A stretch of DNA of 64,000 nucleotides, taken from GCA-2733415 sp965178655 (GTDB taxonomy: Bacteria > Bacteroidota > Bacteroidia > Flavobacteriales > Flavobacteriaceae). The notes beneath the pieces are model-generated. The model was not told where the DNA came from, made no database searches, and saw nothing but the letters and a program-made list of their open reading frames with translations. Shown one piece after another: positions 8,693 through 18,217 of the stretch. Each line of letters starts with the position of its first letter. The first letter of the stretch is position 1. The stretch spans positions 992,001 through 1,056,000 of the forward strand of contig OZ238266.1 in assembly GCA_965178655.1 (NCBI GenBank), written 5' to 3'. The position numbers and the translations under genes were made by a program.

Positions 8693-9247
8693 ATGGAAGA
8701 ATTAAATTTTATTATTGACAGTGCAAAAGAAGGTATGGACAATGCTATTGCACACTTAAACAAACAACTACTAATTATTCGTGCAGGAAAAGCAACATCT
8801 TCAATGCTAAATAATGTTATGGTAGATTATTACGGCTCTGCAACACCCTTAACACAGGTTGCAAACGTAGCAACTCCTGACGCAAGAACTATTACGGTAC
8901 AACCTTGGGAAAAAAGTTTAATTCAAGAAATAGAAAAAGGAATAATGCTTGCCAACCTTGGATTTAACCCAATGAATAACGGAGAAAGTATTATTATAAA
9001 CGTCCCTACACCAACCGAAGAACGCCGACGTGAACTTGCCAAGCAAGCAAAATCAGAAGCAGAAGACGCTAAGGTTGTTATACGTAACAATCGTAAAGAA
9101 GCTAATAATGATATCAAAAAAGCAGATGATGCATCTGATGATATGAAAAAAAATGCAGAAAACAACATTCAAGAACTTACTGATGCTGCTGTAAAAAACA
9201 TTGATAACATCTATGCCGCAAAAGAAAAAGAAATTATGACGGTGTAA
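8693..9247 (+). CDS. frr: ribosome recycling factor
   Basis: This 184-residue protein has the normal RRF length and a tRNA-mimic arrangement: a long helical bundle (domain I) with a small beta insert around residues 30-105. Diagnostic segments are IRAGKATSSMLNNV, ATPDARTITVQPWEKS and the highly charged helix containing PTPTEERRRELAKQAK. Together with EF-G it splits post-termination ribosomes. It is cotranscribed with pyrH from the promoter at 7932-7961 and ends before an intrinsic terminator. Confidence 0.97.
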   Translation: MEELNFIIDSAKEGMDNAIAHLNKQLLIIRAGKATSSMLNNVMVDYYGSATPLTQVANVATPDARTITVQPWEKSLIQEIEKGIMLANLGFNPMNNGESIIINVPTPTEERRRELAKQAKSEAEDAKVVIRNNRKEANNDIKKADDASDDMKKNAENNIQELTDAAVKNIDNIYAAKEKEIMTV

Positions 9248-9271
9248 CAACACACATAGTAATCATCCTAT

Positions 9272-9302
9272 AAAAAAAACGGCTTATTAGCCGTTTTTTT
9301 TA
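9272..9302 (+). terminator. rho-independent terminator after frr
   Basis: An A-rich stretch and ACGGCT-TATT-AGCCGT form a short G/C-rich hairpin followed by eight T residues, closing the pyrH-frr operon. Confidence 0.9.
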
Positions 9303-9409
9303 TTCCCAATAACTGTATCTATTATTCCTACTATTTTTTACCTTTGCAAGCATTACTGTTTTTTGTTATCAAATAATAGTAATACCTATTTAATCATTTA
9401 TTAATAAAC

Positions 9410-11791
9410 ATGGCAAAAGTATTTAGCGTTGGTTTTTGGGCAGCTATAGCCCGTATGATCTTAAAAAACAGGACAATTATTTTGTTGCTGCTTACTGCCA
9501 TTACCATTGCATTAGCAAGTCAGTTTAAGCACCTCCAATTTACCCATTCTGAAGCCAATTTATTGCCTGATGACCATCCCGTAAACGAAGAATATTTTGA
9601 GTTTTTGGACACCTTTGGTGAAGAAGGAAATCTTATTATTATTGGTATTCAAGACAATCGTTTTTTTACTCCTGCCAAATTTAATGCATGGAATGCATTA
9701 GCTAAAGAATTAAATAATCATGAAAATGTATCGTTAGTTGTTGGTGTTGGAAACATGCAAGTGTTACAGAAAAACAATACCGAAAAAGCGTTTAACATTA
9801 CAACTTTAGTTCCAGATAGTATTCAAACACAAGAAGAGCTAGACAAACTTAAAACTACACTTTACCACAAACTTCCTTTTTATAACGATTTTCTATACAA
9901 CTCATCGTCTAACACTTTTAGAACTGCTATCTATATTGACAAGGATATTGTAAACACCCCACTAAGAAAACAAATTGTTGAGCAGTTTATTATTCCAAAG
10001 ATAAACGCATTTAATACCGAGCATGATTTGCAAGTACGCGTATCTGGTATGCCCTATATTAGAACTTTAAATGCCAACACCATAAAGGAGGAGATTTTTT
10101 CTTTTGTATTGGCCGCGTTAGGAATAACCGGGTTTATTTTCTTTTTATTCTTTAAGTCCTACCGTGCTACATTCATCTCGCTTTTTACAGTAATTATTGG
10201 TGTAATATGGACCCTAGGGTTTTTAGGATTACTGCAATATGAAATTACAGTACTTACAGCAATTATTCCTCCGCTAATCATTGTTATTGGTATTCCCAAC
10301 TGTATCTTTTTGATTAATAAGTACCAGTCCGAAGTTAAAAAACACGGAAATCAAGCAAAATCACTGCAACGGGTAATTACCAAAATAGGAAATGCTACTT
10401 TAATGACCAACGCTACAACAGCGGCAGGGTTTGCAACTTTTATGCTTACCAAAAGTGATTTGTTAAGTGAGTTTGGTACCGTAGCATCATTAAGTATCTT
10501 ATCGATATTTATGATTTCAATACTATTTATTCCTACTATTTATAGTTTTATGCCTTTGCCAAAAACAAAGCACCTAAAACATTTAAACAAAAAATGGGTT
10601 GATGGTTTTGTAAACTGGATGGTAAACATGGTTAAACACCGTCGCATTACCATCTATTTCTCTGCAGTTGCCTTTCTAGTACTTAGTATTATTGGTATTT
10701 ACCAAATTAGAGTTACCGGAAGTATGATTGAAGACATGCCAAGGGACACACAATTTTTTAAAGATATTCGTTTTTTCGAAAAAGAGTTTAATGGTATTAT
10801 GCCTGTTGAGTTTATGATAGACACCAAACGAAAAAAAGGTGTTATGAAGTTAGCAACGCTTAAGCGCATGGAAAAACTAGAGAACCTTATTAGTGAATTC
10901 CCTGAGCTGTCTAAACCTATGTCTGTTGTAGGACTAGTAAAATACGCCAAACAAGCCTATTATAACGGTAATCCTGAATATTACCAACTGCCTACTGCAC
11001 AAGAAAAAAACTTTATCCTATCATATGCAAAAAATGCTAATAGCGATAGTAATTTAATGAGCAGTTATACCGATAGTACCGGACAATATGCACGTATAAC
11101 TACCTTTATGAAAGATATTAGCACCGATAGAATGGATGCTATTGAAACACATTTAAAAGAAAGAATAGAAAAAATATTTCCGCCTGAACGATATGAGGTT
11201 AGTATGACCGGGAAGGCTTTAGTTTTTCAGAAAGGAACAAAATACCTGAGAGATAATCTCTTTTTATCACTCGGATTAGCCATTATTATTATTTCGTTAT
11301 TTATGGCATACATGTTTCGGTCATTCCGAATGATATTGGTTTCCTTAATACCTAACCTACTACCACTGCTTATTACTGCAGGGTTAATGGGCTATCTTGG
11401 TGTACCTATAAAACCATCAACCATACTCGTATTTAGTATTGCTTTTGGTATTTCGGTTGATGATACTATTCATTTTTTAGCCAAATACCGACAAGAATTG
11501 CAAGCAAATAATTGGCGTATTACAAAATCTGTCTATGCCGCTTTACGAGAAACAGGCGTTAGTATGTTTTATACTTCTATTGTTTTGTTCTTTGGTTTTT
11601 CAGTATTTACTATTTCTAGTTTCGGAGGCACCGTTGCTTTAGGAGGCTTGGTTTCTGTAACACTACTATTAGCCATGTTAGCCAATCTATTGCTTTTACC
11701 TTCGCTTTTATTATCTTTAGAAAGAAGTATTGCAAACAAAAAAACATTAAAAGAACCTAGCATTAAAATAATCTCTGAAGAAGAGGAATAA
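9410..11791 (+). CDS. RND/MMPL-family membrane exporter
   Basis: The 793-residue protein has the two-fold repeat of the RND superfamily: one helix near residue 22, a periplasmic domain (about 45-215), five helices (220-385), then helix about 415, a second periplasmic domain (435-620) and five helices to about 775. The segment FGISVDDTIHFLAKYR near residue 685 is the conserved helix-4-like motif of HpnN and MMPL type lipid transporters, with Asp residues likely in proton coupling. Its substrate is unknown; a hydrophobic or lipid-like molecule would fit the subfamily. No membrane fusion protein or TolC gene is adjacent, unlike drug-efflux operons. Confidence 0.85.
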   Translation: MAKVFSVGFWAAIARMILKNRTIILLLLTAITIALASQFKHLQFTHSEANLLPDDHPVNEEYFEFLDTFGEEGNLIIIGIQDNRFFTPAKFNAWNALAKELNNHENVSLVVGVGNMQVLQKNNTEKAFNITTLVPDSIQTQEELDKLKTTLYHKLPFYNDFLYNSSSNTFRTAIYIDKDIVNTPLRKQIVEQFIIPKINAFNTEHDLQVRVSGMPYIRTLNANTIKEEIFSFVLAALGITGFIFFLFFKSYRATFISLFTVIIGVIWTLGFLGLLQYEITVLTAIIPPLIIVIGIPNCIFLINKYQSEVKKHGNQAKSLQRVITKIGNATLMTNATTAAGFATFMLTKSDLLSEFGTVASLSILSIFMISILFIPTIYSFMPLPKTKHLKHLNKKWVDGFVNWMVNMVKHRRITIYFSAVAFLVLSIIGIYQIRVTGSMIEDMPRDTQFFKDIRFFEKEFNGIMPVEFMIDTKRKKGVMKLATLKRMEKLENLISEFPELSKPMSVVGLVKYAKQAYYNGNPEYYQLPTAQEKNFILSYAKNANSDSNLMSSYTDSTGQYARITTFMKDISTDRMDAIETHLKERIEKIFPPERYEVSMTGKALVFQKGTKYLRDNLFLSLGLAIIIISLFMAYMFRSFRMILVSLIPNLLPLLITAGLMGYLGVPIKPSTILVFSIAFGISVDDTIHFLAKYRQELQANNWRITKSVYAALRETGVSMFYTSIVLFFGFSVFTISSFGGTVALGGLVSVTLLLAMLANLLLLPSLLLSLERSIANKKTLKEPSIKIISEEEE

Positions 11792-11796
11792 AAAAT

Positions 11797-11804
11797 TATA
11801 TTTG
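11797..11804 (+). promoter_or_regulatory. probable -7 box of the asnS promoter
   Basis: TATATTTG matches TAnnTTTG exactly. The expected upstream box is only approximate (CTG at 11775-11777, 19 bases away), so the call rests mainly on the -7 element and its position 48 bases before asnS. Confidence 0.5.
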
Positions 11805-11852
11805 CAGCATTAATAAACCTGCTATAAGGTCTATATTATATAAATAAACACA

Positions 11853-13286
11853 ATGACATCAATATCTATATCAGAAGTACTAAAAGGGTCACAGCTTTTA
11901 CAAACAATAACGCTTAACGGATGGGTACGTACCTTTAGAGCCAACAGATTTATTGCCTTAAATGATGGGTCAACATTACAAAACATACAGTGTGTTGTTG
12001 ATTTTGAAAAATTAGACGATAGCCTTTTAAAACGAATTACTACTGGCGCAGCAGTTTCTATTACCGGAACCTTAGTTGAAAGCCAAGGTAAAGGACAGCA
12101 GTACGAAGTAGATGTGCAATCTGTTACTATTTTAGGAGATTCTGATCCAGAAACCTACCCTATTCAACCTAAAAAACACAGCTTTGAGTTTTTACGTGAG
12201 CACGCTCATTTAAGAACCAGAACCAGTACTTTTAGTGCTGTTATGCGTTTAAGATCGGCGTTGTCATTTGCCGTTCATCAATACTTTAACAGCAAAGGAT
12301 TTTACTATATGCACACGCCAATTATTACTGGAAGTGATGCCGAAGGTGCTGGTGAAATGTTTCAAGTGACTAGTTTAGATGTTAAAAAACCACCTTTAAC
12401 TGAAGAGGGCACTGTTGATTATAGCCAAGATTTTTTTGGAAAAGAAACCAATTTAACTGTATCTGGGCAATTAGAAGCCGAAACCTACGCCATGTCGTTA
12501 GGTAAAGTATATACTTTTGGACCTACTTTTAGAGCCGAAAACTCAAACACATCAAGACATTTATCTGAATTTTGGATGATTGAACCTGAAGTTGCTTTTA
12601 TGGATCTTGCAGGGAATATGGATTTGGCTGAAGATTTTTTAAAATCGGTAGTCACCTATATTTTAGAAAACAACAAAGAAGATTTAGCCTTTTTAGAGCA
12701 ACGCTTATTAAACGAAGAGAAATCAAAACCACAAAAAGACAGAAGTGAATTATCTTTACTAGAAAAATTACACTTTGTGGCAGACAACAACTTTAAACGC
12801 GTAAGCTATACCGAAGCGATTGAAATTTTACGAAATTGTAAACCTAATAAAAAGAAAAAATTTAAATACCTTATTAATGAGTGGGGTGCTGATTTACAAA
12901 GTGAGCACGAACGCTTTTTAGTAGAAAAACACTTTAAATGCCCGGTAATATTATTTGATTATCCCGCAAATATTAAAGCATTTTACATGCGTTTAAACGA
13001 CGACGGAAAAACCGTACGTGCTATGGATATTCTTTTTCCAGGAATTGGAGAAATGGTAGGTGGCGCACAACGTGAAGAACGCTTAGACGTATTACTTGAA
13101 AAAATGAAAGCCCTTGATATTGATGCCGAAGAATTGGCATGGTACACAGACTTACGAAAGTATGGTACTGCCGTACACTCTGGGTTTGGACTAGGTTTTG
13201 AACGCTTAGTAATGTTTGCAACAGGAATGAGTAACATTAGAGATGTTATTCCTTTTCCAAGAACACCACAAAATGCAGCCTTTTAA
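11853..13286 (+). CDS. asnS: asparagine--tRNA ligase
   Basis: This 477-residue class IIb aminoacyl-tRNA synthetase has an N-terminal OB-fold anticodon-binding domain (about 1-115) with VRTFRANRFIALNDGS. Its catalytic core contains motif 2 (FRAENSNTSRHLSEFWMIE) and motif 3 (GFGLGFERLVMFATG). The E-PEV-F residues after motif 2 and the long central insertion fit AsnRS better than AspRS. It charges tRNA-Asn. A TATATTTG box at 11797-11804, about 50 bases upstream, is a likely promoter element. Confidence 0.96.
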   Translation: MTSISISEVLKGSQLLQTITLNGWVRTFRANRFIALNDGSTLQNIQCVVDFEKLDDSLLKRITTGAAVSITGTLVESQGKGQQYEVDVQSVTILGDSDPETYPIQPKKHSFEFLREHAHLRTRTSTFSAVMRLRSALSFAVHQYFNSKGFYYMHTPIITGSDAEGAGEMFQVTSLDVKKPPLTEEGTVDYSQDFFGKETNLTVSGQLEAETYAMSLGKVYTFGPTFRAENSNTSRHLSEFWMIEPEVAFMDLAGNMDLAEDFLKSVVTYILENNKEDLAFLEQRLLNEEKSKPQKDRSELSLLEKLHFVADNNFKRVSYTEAIEILRNCKPNKKKKFKYLINEWGADLQSEHERFLVEKHFKCPVILFDYPANIKAFYMRLNDDGKTVRAMDILFPGIGEMVGGAQREERLDVLLEKMKALDIDAEELAWYTDLRKYGTAVHSGFGLGFERLVMFATGMSNIRDVIPFPRTPQNAAF

Positions 13287-13358
13287 TTACATCTAACTAC
13301 CCAAGATACTGCGTAAATTTGCACCAATAAACAGGTTTAGAATAACAACCTAAAGAAT

Positions 13359-13395
13359 AAAACCTACAAGACTTAAAAATTTTGTAGGTTTTTTT
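13359..13395 (+). terminator. rho-independent terminator between asnS and rpoN
   Basis: AACCTACAA (13361-13369) and TTGTAGGTT (13382-13390) form a perfect 9-bp stem, extended by A/T pairs and followed by a T run. It ends 14 bases before the rpoN ATG, so rpoN must be read by read-through or from a promoter inside or just after this element. Confidence 0.85.
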
Positions 13396-13408
13396 ATCTT
13401 TACACTAT

Positions 13409-14860
13409 ATGTTAAAACAATACCTACAGTTTAAATTATCTCAAAAACTATCTCCTCAACAAATACAGTTGATGAAGTTAATTCAATTGCCTACCCAAGC
13501 TTTTGAACAACGCATTAAACAAGAGTTAGAAGAAAACCCCGCCCTTAGTAATGAAAAAGAAATTACTGATGATGATTTTCAACAAGACGAGTATGATGAT
13601 TATGACGATAGTGAACATATTGCTGCCGACGACATTAATATTGATGACTATTTAAGTGACGATGAAATTCCTAATTACAAGCTACAAGCAAATAATTATA
13701 GTGCCGATGATGATGACAAAACGGTGCCTTATGCTTCAGGAACAACATTTACCCAACACCTTATTAACCAACTAAACACCTTTAGTCTTAATGACCAAGA
13801 ATATGCTATTGCAGAGTTTCTAGTAGGGAGTATTGATGACAGTGGGTATATTAGGCGCGCTTTAGAAGATATTGTAGACGACATGGCATTTACACAAGGT
13901 ATTTACACCTCAGAAGCAGCTGTAGAAAATTGTTTAAAGATCATTCACACACTAGAACCTACAGGTGTAGGCGCAAGAAGTTTGCAGGAATGTTTAGCAC
14001 TACAACTACAGCAAAAAACAAATGAAAAGCCTGTAGCACTTGCCTATACAATTATTACAGAAGCTTTTGAGCAATTTGCAAAGAAGCACTATAAAAAGTT
14101 GATTCAAAAATTTAACATTTCGGAAGAGGAACTCAAAGAAGCTGTTTCAGAAATTGAAAAGTTAAATCCAAAACCTGGAGGGAGTTATGCCAGTAATACT
14201 AAAATTACCGAACATGTAGTACCAGATTTTACTATTCAAATTACAAACGGCGCACTAGAACTTACTCTTAACGGACGTAACGCTCCAGAATTACATGTTT
14301 CCAATTCTTATAGCAATATGCTAAAAGGATATAAAGAAAGTACTACTAAATCTAAAGCACAAAAAGAGGCTGTGCAATTTATTAAACAAAAATTAGATGC
14401 CGCCAAATGGTTTATTGATGCTATTAAACAACGCCAACATACCTTGTTTATAACCATGTCGTCTATTATGAATTACCAGAAAAAATATTTTTTAAGCGGT
14501 GATGATATGGACTTAAAACCCATGATTTTAAAAGATATTGCAGATGATATTCAAATGGATATTTCTACGGTATCAAGAGTAGCAAACAGTAAATATGTAA
14601 ACACGCCTTACGGCACTAAACTAATTAAAGTGTTTTTCTCCGAAGCTATGAAAAATGACCAAGGAGAAGATGTTTCTACGAAAGAAATAAAAACAACCTT
14701 AATACATATTGTTAATCAAGAAGATAAAAAGAAACCCCTAACAGATGATAAACTTGTAGGGCTTTTAAAAGAAAAAGGGTATCCCATTGCCCGAAGAACA
14801 GTTGCTAAATACCGAGAACAACTTGACATTCCTGTAGCGCGATTACGTAAAAAAATATAA
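13409..14860 (+). CDS. rpoN: RNA polymerase sigma-54 factor
   Basis: The 483-residue protein has the three sigma-54 regions. Region I (about 1-50) is Gln/Leu-rich (LSQKLSPQQIQLMKLIQLP), region II (about 50-115) is strongly acidic, and the core-binding and DNA-binding domains follow. Near residue 470 it has the RpoN box, ARRTVAKYR, which reads the -24 promoter element. It directs transcription that needs AAA+ activators. No activator gene lies nearby. It is monocistronic: a terminator precedes it and a repeat-rich gap follows. Confidence 0.97.
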   Translation: MLKQYLQFKLSQKLSPQQIQLMKLIQLPTQAFEQRIKQELEENPALSNEKEITDDDFQQDEYDDYDDSEHIAADDINIDDYLSDDEIPNYKLQANNYSADDDDKTVPYASGTTFTQHLINQLNTFSLNDQEYAIAEFLVGSIDDSGYIRRALEDIVDDMAFTQGIYTSEAAVENCLKIIHTLEPTGVGARSLQECLALQLQQKTNEKPVALAYTIITEAFEQFAKKHYKKLIQKFNISEEELKEAVSEIEKLNPKPGGSYASNTKITEHVVPDFTIQITNGALELTLNGRNAPELHVSNSYSNMLKGYKESTTKSKAQKEAVQFIKQKLDAAKWFIDAIKQRQHTLFITMSSIMNYQKKYFLSGDDMDLKPMILKDIADDIQMDISTVSRVANSKYVNTPYGTKLIKVFFSEAMKNDQGEDVSTKEIKTTLIHIVNQEDKKKPLTDDKLVGLLKEKGYPIARRTVAKYREQLDIPVARLRKKI

Positions 14861-14877
14861 TTTAAAATACTGTCCTC

Positions 14878-15080
14878 GAATCAGTTAACCTTTACAATTT
14901 CGACCGAGGTCACTGAGTTTTTACACTGAGCCTGTCGAAGTGTATCGAAGTGCAGTGGAGAAATCACATGATACAGAAACTACTTACCTGTCATCCTAGA
15001 CTTGAATAGAAATCCATAACTGAATGGAAAATTAGCGAAAAGGGAAAAGAATCTAGCGACTAGAATTAAAACTGAATTTT
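14878..15080. repeat. degenerate intergenic repeat-like element
   Basis: The 303-base gap between the convergent rpoN and barrel-protein genes has no plausible ORF. It contains CACTGAGCCTGTCGAAGTG (about 14924-14942) with a second CGAAGTG copy 8 bases later and a matching CAGTG, plus GTCATCCTAGACTTGA further on. Such CTGAGCCTGTCGAAG and GTCATCCT... sequences resemble dispersed intergenic repeats seen in many flavobacterial genomes. Only one copy is present in this window, so the assignment rests on recollection of the motif. Confidence 0.5.
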
Positions 15081-15096
15081 AAAGTTTAAATAATAT

Positions 15097-15143
15097 GCCG
15101 CACTGTCTTTGTAAGCATTAGAATAATGCGCGGCAATCTTTTT
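15097..15143. terminator. nested hairpin between convergent genes
   Basis: GCATTA-GAA-TAATGC (15115-15129) sits inside GCCGC (15097-15101)/GCGGC (15130-15134). It is followed by AATCTTTTTG, giving a terminator-like shape for transcripts coming from rpoN. Confidence 0.5.
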
Positions 15144-15163
15144 GTGTCAGAAGAAAATAACCC

Positions 15164-15841
15164 CTAAAAAAGATAAAACATTAAGCCTATTTGTATCTCA
15201 TTTGTAGCAATAACCCTATCATTTACTTTAGCAGATTCTAAAAATAATGGTTCCAAACCATAGGCTACATAAAAATTCCAGGTATTATACCCAAACCCAA
15301 TATCTACCAATAATCTACTTTTATTTAAATCTGGGGTATTATGCTGCTTTACATCTCCTAGCTCTCCTTTGTAGCGCACCACACTATCAAACACCTGTAT
15401 AAATTTTACTCCCGTATAAAATCGCCAAAACTTATAGGTGTCAATCGTTGATGTTCTAAAGCGAAACTGTATCGGAAACACCACTTCATGCGTATTTAAC
15501 TTATTTTCACTAAAATCGGCAACACTACCATTTAATATTTGGTAATCAACCACCCCTGCGGTTTCATTTATATATAAATTATGATTATACGAATTTCTAC
15601 TATAACCAAGCCCTGCACCTAGTGCTATAGTCCCTTTTTTATTTAAAGGAAAATCTCTAATAAACCCCAAGTGCACACCTCCAGATAAACCTTGCTGAGA
15701 CATGCCTTCTGGCTTATTCTCCAAGAAATTGTACGTTACCCCAAAATAAAACTGATCCTCTCGGTAGCGCTCTGTTGAGGCCTCCTGAGAAAACCCATAA
15801 ACGCCAAAAAATAGCAATGTATATAACAAAATGTTTTTCAT
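15164..15841 (-). CDS. outer-membrane beta-barrel protein (porin/PorT-like family)
   Basis: The 225-residue protein starts with a signal peptide (about residues 1-18, cleaved before QEAS) followed by alternating amphipathic strands and Gly/aromatic-rich turns. It ends in Phe (FYLF), the usual recognition signal of the barrel-assembly machinery. Composition and length fit the PorT-like eight-stranded barrel group, some members of which belong to the type IX secretion system. It is not next to other T9SS genes, so a generic barrel role is safer. It lies 55 bases from the next minus-strand gene. Confidence 0.7.
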   Translation of the reverse strand: MKNILLYTLLFFGVYGFSQEASTERYREDQFYFGVTYNFLENKPEGMSQQGLSGGVHLGFIRDFPLNKKGTIALGAGLGYSRNSYNHNLYINETAGVVDYQILNGSVADFSENKLNTHEVVFPIQFRFRTSTIDTYKFWRFYTGVKFIQVFDSVVRYKGELGDVKQHNTPDLNKSRLLVDIGFGYNTWNFYVAYGLEPLFLESAKVNDRVIATNEIQIGLMFYLF

Positions 15842-15895
15842 GTGTTTATCCTTATATTTTAAATGACCAAGTAGGCATGTGGTTTTTGTCCACTA

Positions 15896-16639
15896 CTATT
15901 TCCCCCATAATTCGTATGAAGTCCAACGGATTTCTCCCTTTTTCATTATCTCAATTTTATCTTCCTCAATTTTTTGATATTCTTCCTCAATTTTATTCCA
16001 AACATCATATTTCAGAATGATAATTCCTTTTCGGTCGCAACTTTTCTTGAGCTTTACTTGTAATTTTAACTTTTCTGCATTTAATCCGATTATAACTCCA
16101 GAAGCATAGCATTTATCATTCATCCATTTTTTCTCTTGTTTTTCGGAAACAAAATCATAATCGTAAGAGAACTCCACTTTATCTCCTACCTTAAATTCAC
16201 TAAATTCTTTTTGCCGTCTTTCTTTTTCTTGTTGTTCAATTTCTGTCCAATAAGTTTGATAAAATTCCGCCTGTTTTTCAAGTTCAATAGGTTTTTTATT
16301 AAGTTTTCTATGAAATGATGCAAAAATAACGGCAGACATATCTTCTGGGTGATAAATTCCTTTTTTATTTAGGAGTTTAACCAGTTCCCCTTTTCTCTCC
16401 CAGAGTTTCCAGTTATTTCTAATAGTCATTCCATAACCTCTATGAAGAGATACTATCGCTGACTTCTCATCTTTTTTTTTGAATGTTTCCAAGCTTTCTT
16501 TTGACCAGTTACATTCAAAATACGCAAAAACATCAGTTAAATTATTTGGAATGTAATTGTCTTTATATCGGTCACAATCACTTTGTGCAATTATAAAATT
16601 TGAAAAAAAAATAATTAAGATGATAGATAATTTATTCAT
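15896..16639 (-). CDS. secreted DUF6794-domain protein of unknown function
   Basis: This 247-residue protein has a signal peptide (about 1-18, ending IIAQ) and an N-terminal domain (about 28-135) with YIPNNLTDVFAYFECNW, GYGMTIRNNWKLW and HPEDMSAVIFASFHR. I recognise this pattern as the DUF6794 family of Bacteroidetes. A Lys/Glu-rich helical linker (about 135-150) leads to a C-terminal beta-rich module beginning KVGDKVEFSYDYDF. The Lys and Ile content is higher than in neighbouring genes, compatible with an accessory origin. No catalytic motif is clear. Confidence 0.65.
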   Translation of the reverse strand: MNKLSIILIIFFSNFIIAQSDCDRYKDNYIPNNLTDVFAYFECNWSKESLETFKKKDEKSAIVSLHRGYGMTIRNNWKLWERKGELVKLLNKKGIYHPEDMSAVIFASFHRKLNKKPIELEKQAEFYQTYWTEIEQQEKERRQKEFSEFKVGDKVEFSYDYDFVSEKQEKKWMNDKCYASGVIIGLNAEKLKLQVKLKKSCDRKGIIILKYDVWNKIEEEYQKIEEDKIEIMKKGEIRWTSYELWGK

Positions 16640-16822
16640 AATTTGAGTGTCTCAAAAACTTAATTAATAAACGAACATTTCTATTTAAGGAACTGTTTGT
16701 TTTAATTTTTATTAACTGTGTTACAGAAATGTCTTTAATGACAAGGTTTAGTTGTAAAAACGAAGATACAATATTCATTGTAGTATACGCAAAATAAGCA
16801 ACATACTTTAACTAGTATTCCT

Positions 16823-16830
16823 TATATTTG
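16823..16830 (+). promoter_or_regulatory. -7 box upstream of the M16 peptidase pair
   Basis: TATATTTG matches the Bacteroidetes -7 consensus, 68 bases before the first peptidase start. No clear TTTG box is visible at the normal distance. Confidence 0.45.
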
Positions 16831-16898
16831 TAAGCACTTGTAACAAACAAGCTGTTTAAACGACAAACAATATTATAATAACTAATCTATCAATACTA

Positions 16899-18206
16899 AT
16901 GAAGAAACCTATTATTTACATCGCTTCATTACTTTTACCTGTAGCAATTATGGCACAAAAAGTAACTTTTGAAGAGTATGACCTAGACAATGGATTACAT
17001 GTTGTCTTGCATCAAGACAACACTGCTCCAGTTGTAACAACTTCTGTAATGTACCACGTAGGTGCAAAAGACGAAAATCCTGAACGCACCGGATTTGCTC
17101 ACTTTTTTGAGCACCTTTTATTTGAAGGTACTGAAAATATTGAAAAAGGAAAATGGTTTGAAATTGTAAGTTCAAACGGTGGAAGTAATAACGCTAACAC
17201 TACAGATGACAGAACTTATTATTATGAGGTGTTCCCTTCTAATAGCCTAGAACTAGGTTTATGGATGGAGTCTGAGCGTATGCTACACCCTGTTATAGAC
17301 CAAACTGGTGTAGACACACAAAACGAAGTTGTAAAAGAAGAAAAACGCTTACGTGTAGACAACCAACCTTACGGTAACTTTTTATCAGAAATTAAAAAAC
17401 GTTTATTCACAAAACACCCATATCGTTGGGCAACTATTGGTTCTATGGACCATTTAGATGCTGCTACCTTAGAGGAATTTCAGGCATTCAACAAAAAGTA
17501 TTACGTTCCTAATAACGCCGTACTTGTTGTTGCTGGAGATTTAGACATTGCCAAAACAAAGAAAATGATTAAAGACTACTTTGGTCCTATTCCTCGTAAA
17601 GCAGATGTTACTAGAGTAGCTATTAAAGAAACGCCAATTACTACAGAAATAAAAGGGGAATACAACGACCCTAACATTCAAATTCCTGCTATTGTTACAG
17701 CATACAGAACACCATCTATGAAAGACAGAGAGGCTTATGTATTAAATATGATTTCTACTGTTTTAAGTGACGGAAAAAGCTCAAGATTATACAAAAAATT
17801 AGTCGATGAGAAAAAAATGGCACTACAAGTAGGAGCTTTTAATGTTAGTCAAGAAGATTACGGTATGTATCTTACTTACGGCTTACCTCTAGGTGACACC
17901 AAACTAGAAGATCTTATTGCTGAAATTGACGAAGAAATTGTAAAGATTCAAACTGAACTCATTACCGAAAGAGAATTTGAAAAACTACAAAACAAATATG
18001 AAAATCAATTTGTAAACGCCAATTCAAGTATTGAAGGTATCGCAAACTCATTAGCACGTTATTACATGCTATATGGCGATATTAATTTAATTAATACCGA
18101 AATTGATATTTACAAATCTATTTCTCGTGAAGAAATTAGAACTGTTGCTAAAAAATACTTGAATCCAAATCAACGTGTACAGTTAGAGTACCTTCCAAAA
18201 AAATAA
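16899..18206 (+). CDS. M16 family zinc metallopeptidase, catalytically complete subunit
   Basis: The 435-residue exported protein has a signal peptide (1-20) and the inverted zinc motif HFFEH at 68-72. The third zinc ligand lies in the NEVVKEE segment (142-148), with the family spacing of about 75 residues. It has two M16 lobes, the usual size for one active subunit. Family knowledge: M16B enzymes often work as a heterodimer with an inactive partner, degrading peptides in the periplasm. That partner starts 11 bases downstream, which supports a two-subunit enzyme. Confidence 0.93.
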   Translation: MKKPIIYIASLLLPVAIMAQKVTFEEYDLDNGLHVVLHQDNTAPVVTTSVMYHVGAKDENPERTGFAHFFEHLLFEGTENIEKGKWFEIVSSNGGSNNANTTDDRTYYYEVFPSNSLELGLWMESERMLHPVIDQTGVDTQNEVVKEEKRLRVDNQPYGNFLSEIKKRLFTKHPYRWATIGSMDHLDAATLEEFQAFNKKYYVPNNAVLVVAGDLDIAKTKKMIKDYFGPIPRKADVTRVAIKETPITTEIKGEYNDPNIQIPAIVTAYRTPSMKDREAYVLNMISTVLSDGKSSRLYKKLVDEKKMALQVGAFNVSQEDYGMYLTYGLPLGDTKLEDLIAEIDEEIVKIQTELITEREFEKLQNKYENQFVNANSSIEGIANSLARYYMLYGDINLINTEIDIYKSISREEIRTVAKKYLNPNQRVQLEYLPKK

Positions 18207-18217
18207 AACACAAACAG

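Noticed and set aside
15164..15841. T9SS PorT component as a firm call
   Set aside because: The size and barrel composition fit, but no specific PorT motif was confirmed and no T9SS genes are adjacent.
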